Positions 25,027 to 26,544 of a stretch of DNA of 26,544 nucleotides are shown here, one piece after another. The stretch comes from an uncultured Geobacter sp. (lineage in GTDB: Bacteria; Desulfobacterota; Desulfuromonadia; Geobacterales; Geobacteraceae), in assembly GCA_937886325.1 (NCBI GenBank), contig CALABV010000172.1:1-26544 (forward strand), written 5' to 3'. The position numbers were made by a program, and so were the translations under genes. The notes beneath the pieces were generated by a model. It was not told where the DNA came from, ran no database searches, and was given only the letters and a program-made list of their open reading frames with translations. How positions within the stretch are numbered: the first letter of the stretch is position 1; each line of letters opens with the position of its first letter.

Positions 25027-25314
25027 ATGGGCTTAGGCTGTAGTGATGAGTCGAGACAAAAACATGGGAAATGGTGCGCTTTGTTGGATGGCATTGTAGC
25101 CGCCGTATGGGCAGCGACGCCTGATAAAACCGGCGTTACCGCGGCAGGCACGGCAACCCTTAATCCAGATCTGCCGACAGCGGCCATATTGCTGGAGGTA
25201 AAGAAATATAATCTTGAAATGGCAGCCAAAGGAGAAGATGGAATTGATCCGGTCTGGGCAGGACAGCACCCCATGGAAGCTTTTAGAGAATTGAAACGAC
25301 GAAGAGGTTTTTGA
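25027..25314 (+). CDS. Small orphan protein between hcp genes; candidate T6SS effector
   Basis: A 95-aa protein I do not recognise. It has no signal peptide and no full membrane helix. It begins MGLGCSDESRQKHGKWCALL, has an Ala/Thr/Gly-rich middle, and ends in a charged helix (HPMEAFRELKRRRG). The start at 25027 is set by AGGGAGG 6 nt upstream; a TTG reading from 24964 lacks support. It lies 74 bp after hcp copy 1 and 45 bp before a membrane protein. Small size, no export signal and a place directly after hcp fit a cargo that rides in the Hcp tube; this is inference from position. The two cysteines and two histidines could be catalytic, but no known amidase, nuclease or lipase motif is visible. 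It may instead be an adaptor or a degraded gene. Confidence 0.55.
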   Translation: MGLGCSDESRQKHGKWCALLDGIVAAVWAATPDKTGVTAAGTATLNPDLPTAAILLEVKKYNLEMAAKGEDGIDPVWAGQHPMEAFRELKRRRGF

Positions 25315-25359
25315 TATTCCTGCGATGAACAAGGTAAAACGTTTGATAAAGGACGCACT

Positions 25360-25776
25360 ATGAAACATTACCTCTTTGCAGTACTAGTTTTTGTGGTTGC
25401 GGCGGCGGGAATTTTCTATGCTGGGATTCGTGTCGGTAATTACCAAGCAACTAAAAGAATAGATAAGCTTATAAAGAAATCTTTGCACTCACTTGATGCA
25501 ACTGAAATAAAAAATCAAGTTATGATTTTGGAACTCATAAAAGCTGGCGATTACAATATGGCCCAAAAACGACTTGAGGCTTTTTTAGACGTAGGACTTG
25601 CAGGACTGGCCCTGTACGTCAATAATCCGCCATTAAATCCAGATAGGGATGATAAGGATATTATTGAGGCGATCAGAGTTGCCAAGAAGTATAGAGAAAA
25701 ATATCCGAGTCATCGAGTCAATAGTACGTTTGAAAATTCGGTAAAGAAGACACTTGATTATGTTGGTAACAAGTAA
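25360..25776 (+). CDS. AT-rich single-pass membrane protein; candidate immunity protein
   Basis: A 138-aa protein with one N-terminal membrane helix (about residues 4-24, YLFAVLVFVVAAAGIFYAGI). The hydrophilic helical domain that follows (KAGDYNMAQKRLEAFLDVGL, then AIRVAKKYREKYPSHR) would lie in the periplasm; the pattern resembles a helical-hairpin repeat. I do not recognise a named family. AAAGGA is 6 nt before the ATG, and the gene is 45 bp after the orphan gene, so they are probably cotranscribed. Its base composition is visibly more AT-rich than the core genes, suggesting separate acquisition. A membrane-tethered periplasmic protein beside a small orphan after hcp is the usual layout of an immunity protein against a periplasm-acting effector. 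The role is inferred. Confidence 0.65.
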   Translation: MKHYLFAVLVFVVAAAGIFYAGIRVGNYQATKRIDKLIKKSLHSLDATEIKNQVMILELIKAGDYNMAQKRLEAFLDVGLAGLALYVNNPPLNPDRDDKDIIEAIRVAKKYREKYPSHRVNSTFENSVKKTLDYVGNK

Positions 25777-25862
25777 AACAAAGCAATGCTTTGCAGCAAA
25801 TAAGAGATTGCAGGCTGCTGTCGCTGAGCAGTCTTATTATCATCAAAAGGAGGAGTATCACA

Positions 25863-26348
25863 ATGGCAATGCCCGCACATCTCACCCTTACCGGTGAAAA
25901 ACAAGGCAAGATTGACGGTTCCTGCGAGATGCAGGGACGGGAGAACACCATCCTGGTTTACGGGATGAGTCACGATGTAAGCATCCCCCGCAGTCCCCAT
26001 GACGGACTTGCCACCGGCAAGCGCGTCCACGGTCCCCTGACGATCACCAAAGAGTACGACAAGAGTTCGCCGAAGCTCTACCAGGCCCTCTGCACCGGAG
26101 AGCACTTGAAGAACGTTACCATCAAATGGTACCGAATCACGAAGCAGGGAACGGAAGAGCACTATTTCACGCACAAACTGGAAGACGCGATTGTAGTCGC
26201 CATCAGTCCGTCAATGCCGGTAACTCTGTTGGCCGCAAACGAGCCATATCGCCATATGGAAGACGTATCCTTTACCTACAAGAAGATCAAGTGGACGTGG
26301 GAACCAAACGGTATTGAGTCGGAAGATTCATGGGAAGTGCCCAAGTAG
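25863..26348 (+). CDS. hcp: T6SS tube protein Hcp (copy 2)
   Basis: A second full-length Hcp of 161 aa with the same landmarks as copy 1: MPAHLTLTGEKQGKIDGSCE, KRVHGPLTITKEYD, EEHYFTHKLEDAIVVAISPS, FTYKKIKWTWEPNGIESEDS. Most differences lie in residues about 58-61 and 115-135, the latter region being a variable surface segment. The same AAAAGGAGGAGT ribosome binding site precedes the ATG at 25863; a longer open frame from 25791 is not family-like. Two different Hcps could build different tubes or carry different cargo. No terminator is seen after it. Confidence 0.96.
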   Translation: MAMPAHLTLTGEKQGKIDGSCEMQGRENTILVYGMSHDVSIPRSPHDGLATGKRVHGPLTITKEYDKSSPKLYQALCTGEHLKNVTIKWYRITKQGTEEHYFTHKLEDAIVVAISPSMPVTLLAANEPYRHMEDVSFTYKKIKWTWEPNGIESEDSWEVPK

Positions 26349-26371
26349 TAGAGAAAGAAAAGGAGGTAGGT

Positions 26372-26494
26372 ATGAAAGGGTTGATCTTTGGGTTGGTTAA
26401 CGAAACAGGGGACCGAAGAACACTATTTCACCCACAAACTCGAAGATGCAATTATCGTCAGTGTAAAGCCGTACATGCCGGTGACACTGGTTGA
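26372..26494 (+). CDS. Short chimeric ORF after hcp copy 2 (doubtful)
   Basis: A 40-codon frame with an excellent ribosome binding site (AGGAGG at 26361-26366) that starts MKGLIFGLVNETGD. It then runs, in another frame, through a piece of hcp until a stop at 26492. It looks like the 5' end of a lost gene fused out of frame to hcp debris. It may be translated, but the second half is probably meaningless. Confidence 0.2.
   Translation: MKGLIFGLVNETGDRRTLFHPQTRRCNYRQCKAVHAGDTG
26400..26489 (+). pseudogene. Relic of a third hcp gene
   Basis: Thirty codons in one frame encode an internal piece of Hcp: TKQGTEEHYFTHKLED, then AIIVSVKPYMPVTL, matching residues about 96-130 of the two intact copies. 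No Hcp sequence is present before 26400 or after 26489, and an in-frame TGA lies upstream at 26382. The piece agrees with copy 1 at IIVSV-PYMP and with copy 2 at TKQG, HK and PVTL, so it came from a third variant. The remaining sequence to the window end has no gene, but finishes with GGAGG (26540-26544), a likely ribosome binding site for the next one. Confidence 0.85.
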
Positions 26495-26544
26495 TCTATC
26501 TTTGCTTTTGAGGACACACCATATATCCTAACGAAACTTGGAGG

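Noticed and set aside
1..26544. CRISPR array, insertion sequence, transposase or prophage
   Set aside because: No regularly spaced repeats, transposase, integrase or phage genes were seen; the only sizeable repeats are the hcp copies.

Overview
The window looks like chromosomal DNA of a free-living delta-type proteobacterium, probably a Geobacter-like member of the Desulfuromonadia. This is an inference from gene content and moderately high GC: a two-subunit glycyl-tRNA synthetase followed by pyruvate phosphate dikinase, a serS gene joined to its own tRNAs, UvrC, RecO and small thioredoxin-fold proteins. No rRNA or marker gene fixes the taxon.

Positions 1-14,600 are ordinary housekeeping DNA. 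On the minus strand, serS runs straight into tRNA-Ser(UGA), tRNA-Ser(GCU) and tRNA-Arg(ACG). Diverging from serS are a CapA-like secreted protein, ThpR, thioredoxin and a TlpA-like exported thioredoxin. A strong terminator separates these from the convergent uvrC. Then follow a TPR protein, recO, the glyQ-glyS pair with its own promoter, ppdK, a cold-shock protein and a YbaK/EbsC-type tRNA deacylase. A perfect 16-bp hairpin closes this part.

Positions 14,600-15,023 hold no gene. They contain an AT-rich promoter region with two operator-like inverted repeats.

Positions 15,024-24,327 are a type VI secretion (T6SS) operon: tssJ, tssL, tssM, a tagF-tssA fusion, tssB and tssC. It encodes the lipoprotein and inner-membrane proteins of the membrane complex, one fused regulator/assembly protein, and the contractile sheath. 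tssK is not between tssJ and tssL, and tssE, F, G, H and I are not in the window; they probably lie elsewhere.

Positions 24,467-26,544 form an accessory tail made of hcp copies: hcp, a small soluble orphan protein, an AT-rich single-pass membrane protein, a second hcp, and a 90-bp relic of a third hcp. The two orphans between the hcp genes are the best candidate here for an undescribed T6SS effector-immunity pair. The hcp copies show gene conversion and recombination, as expected of a locus that exchanges cassettes.
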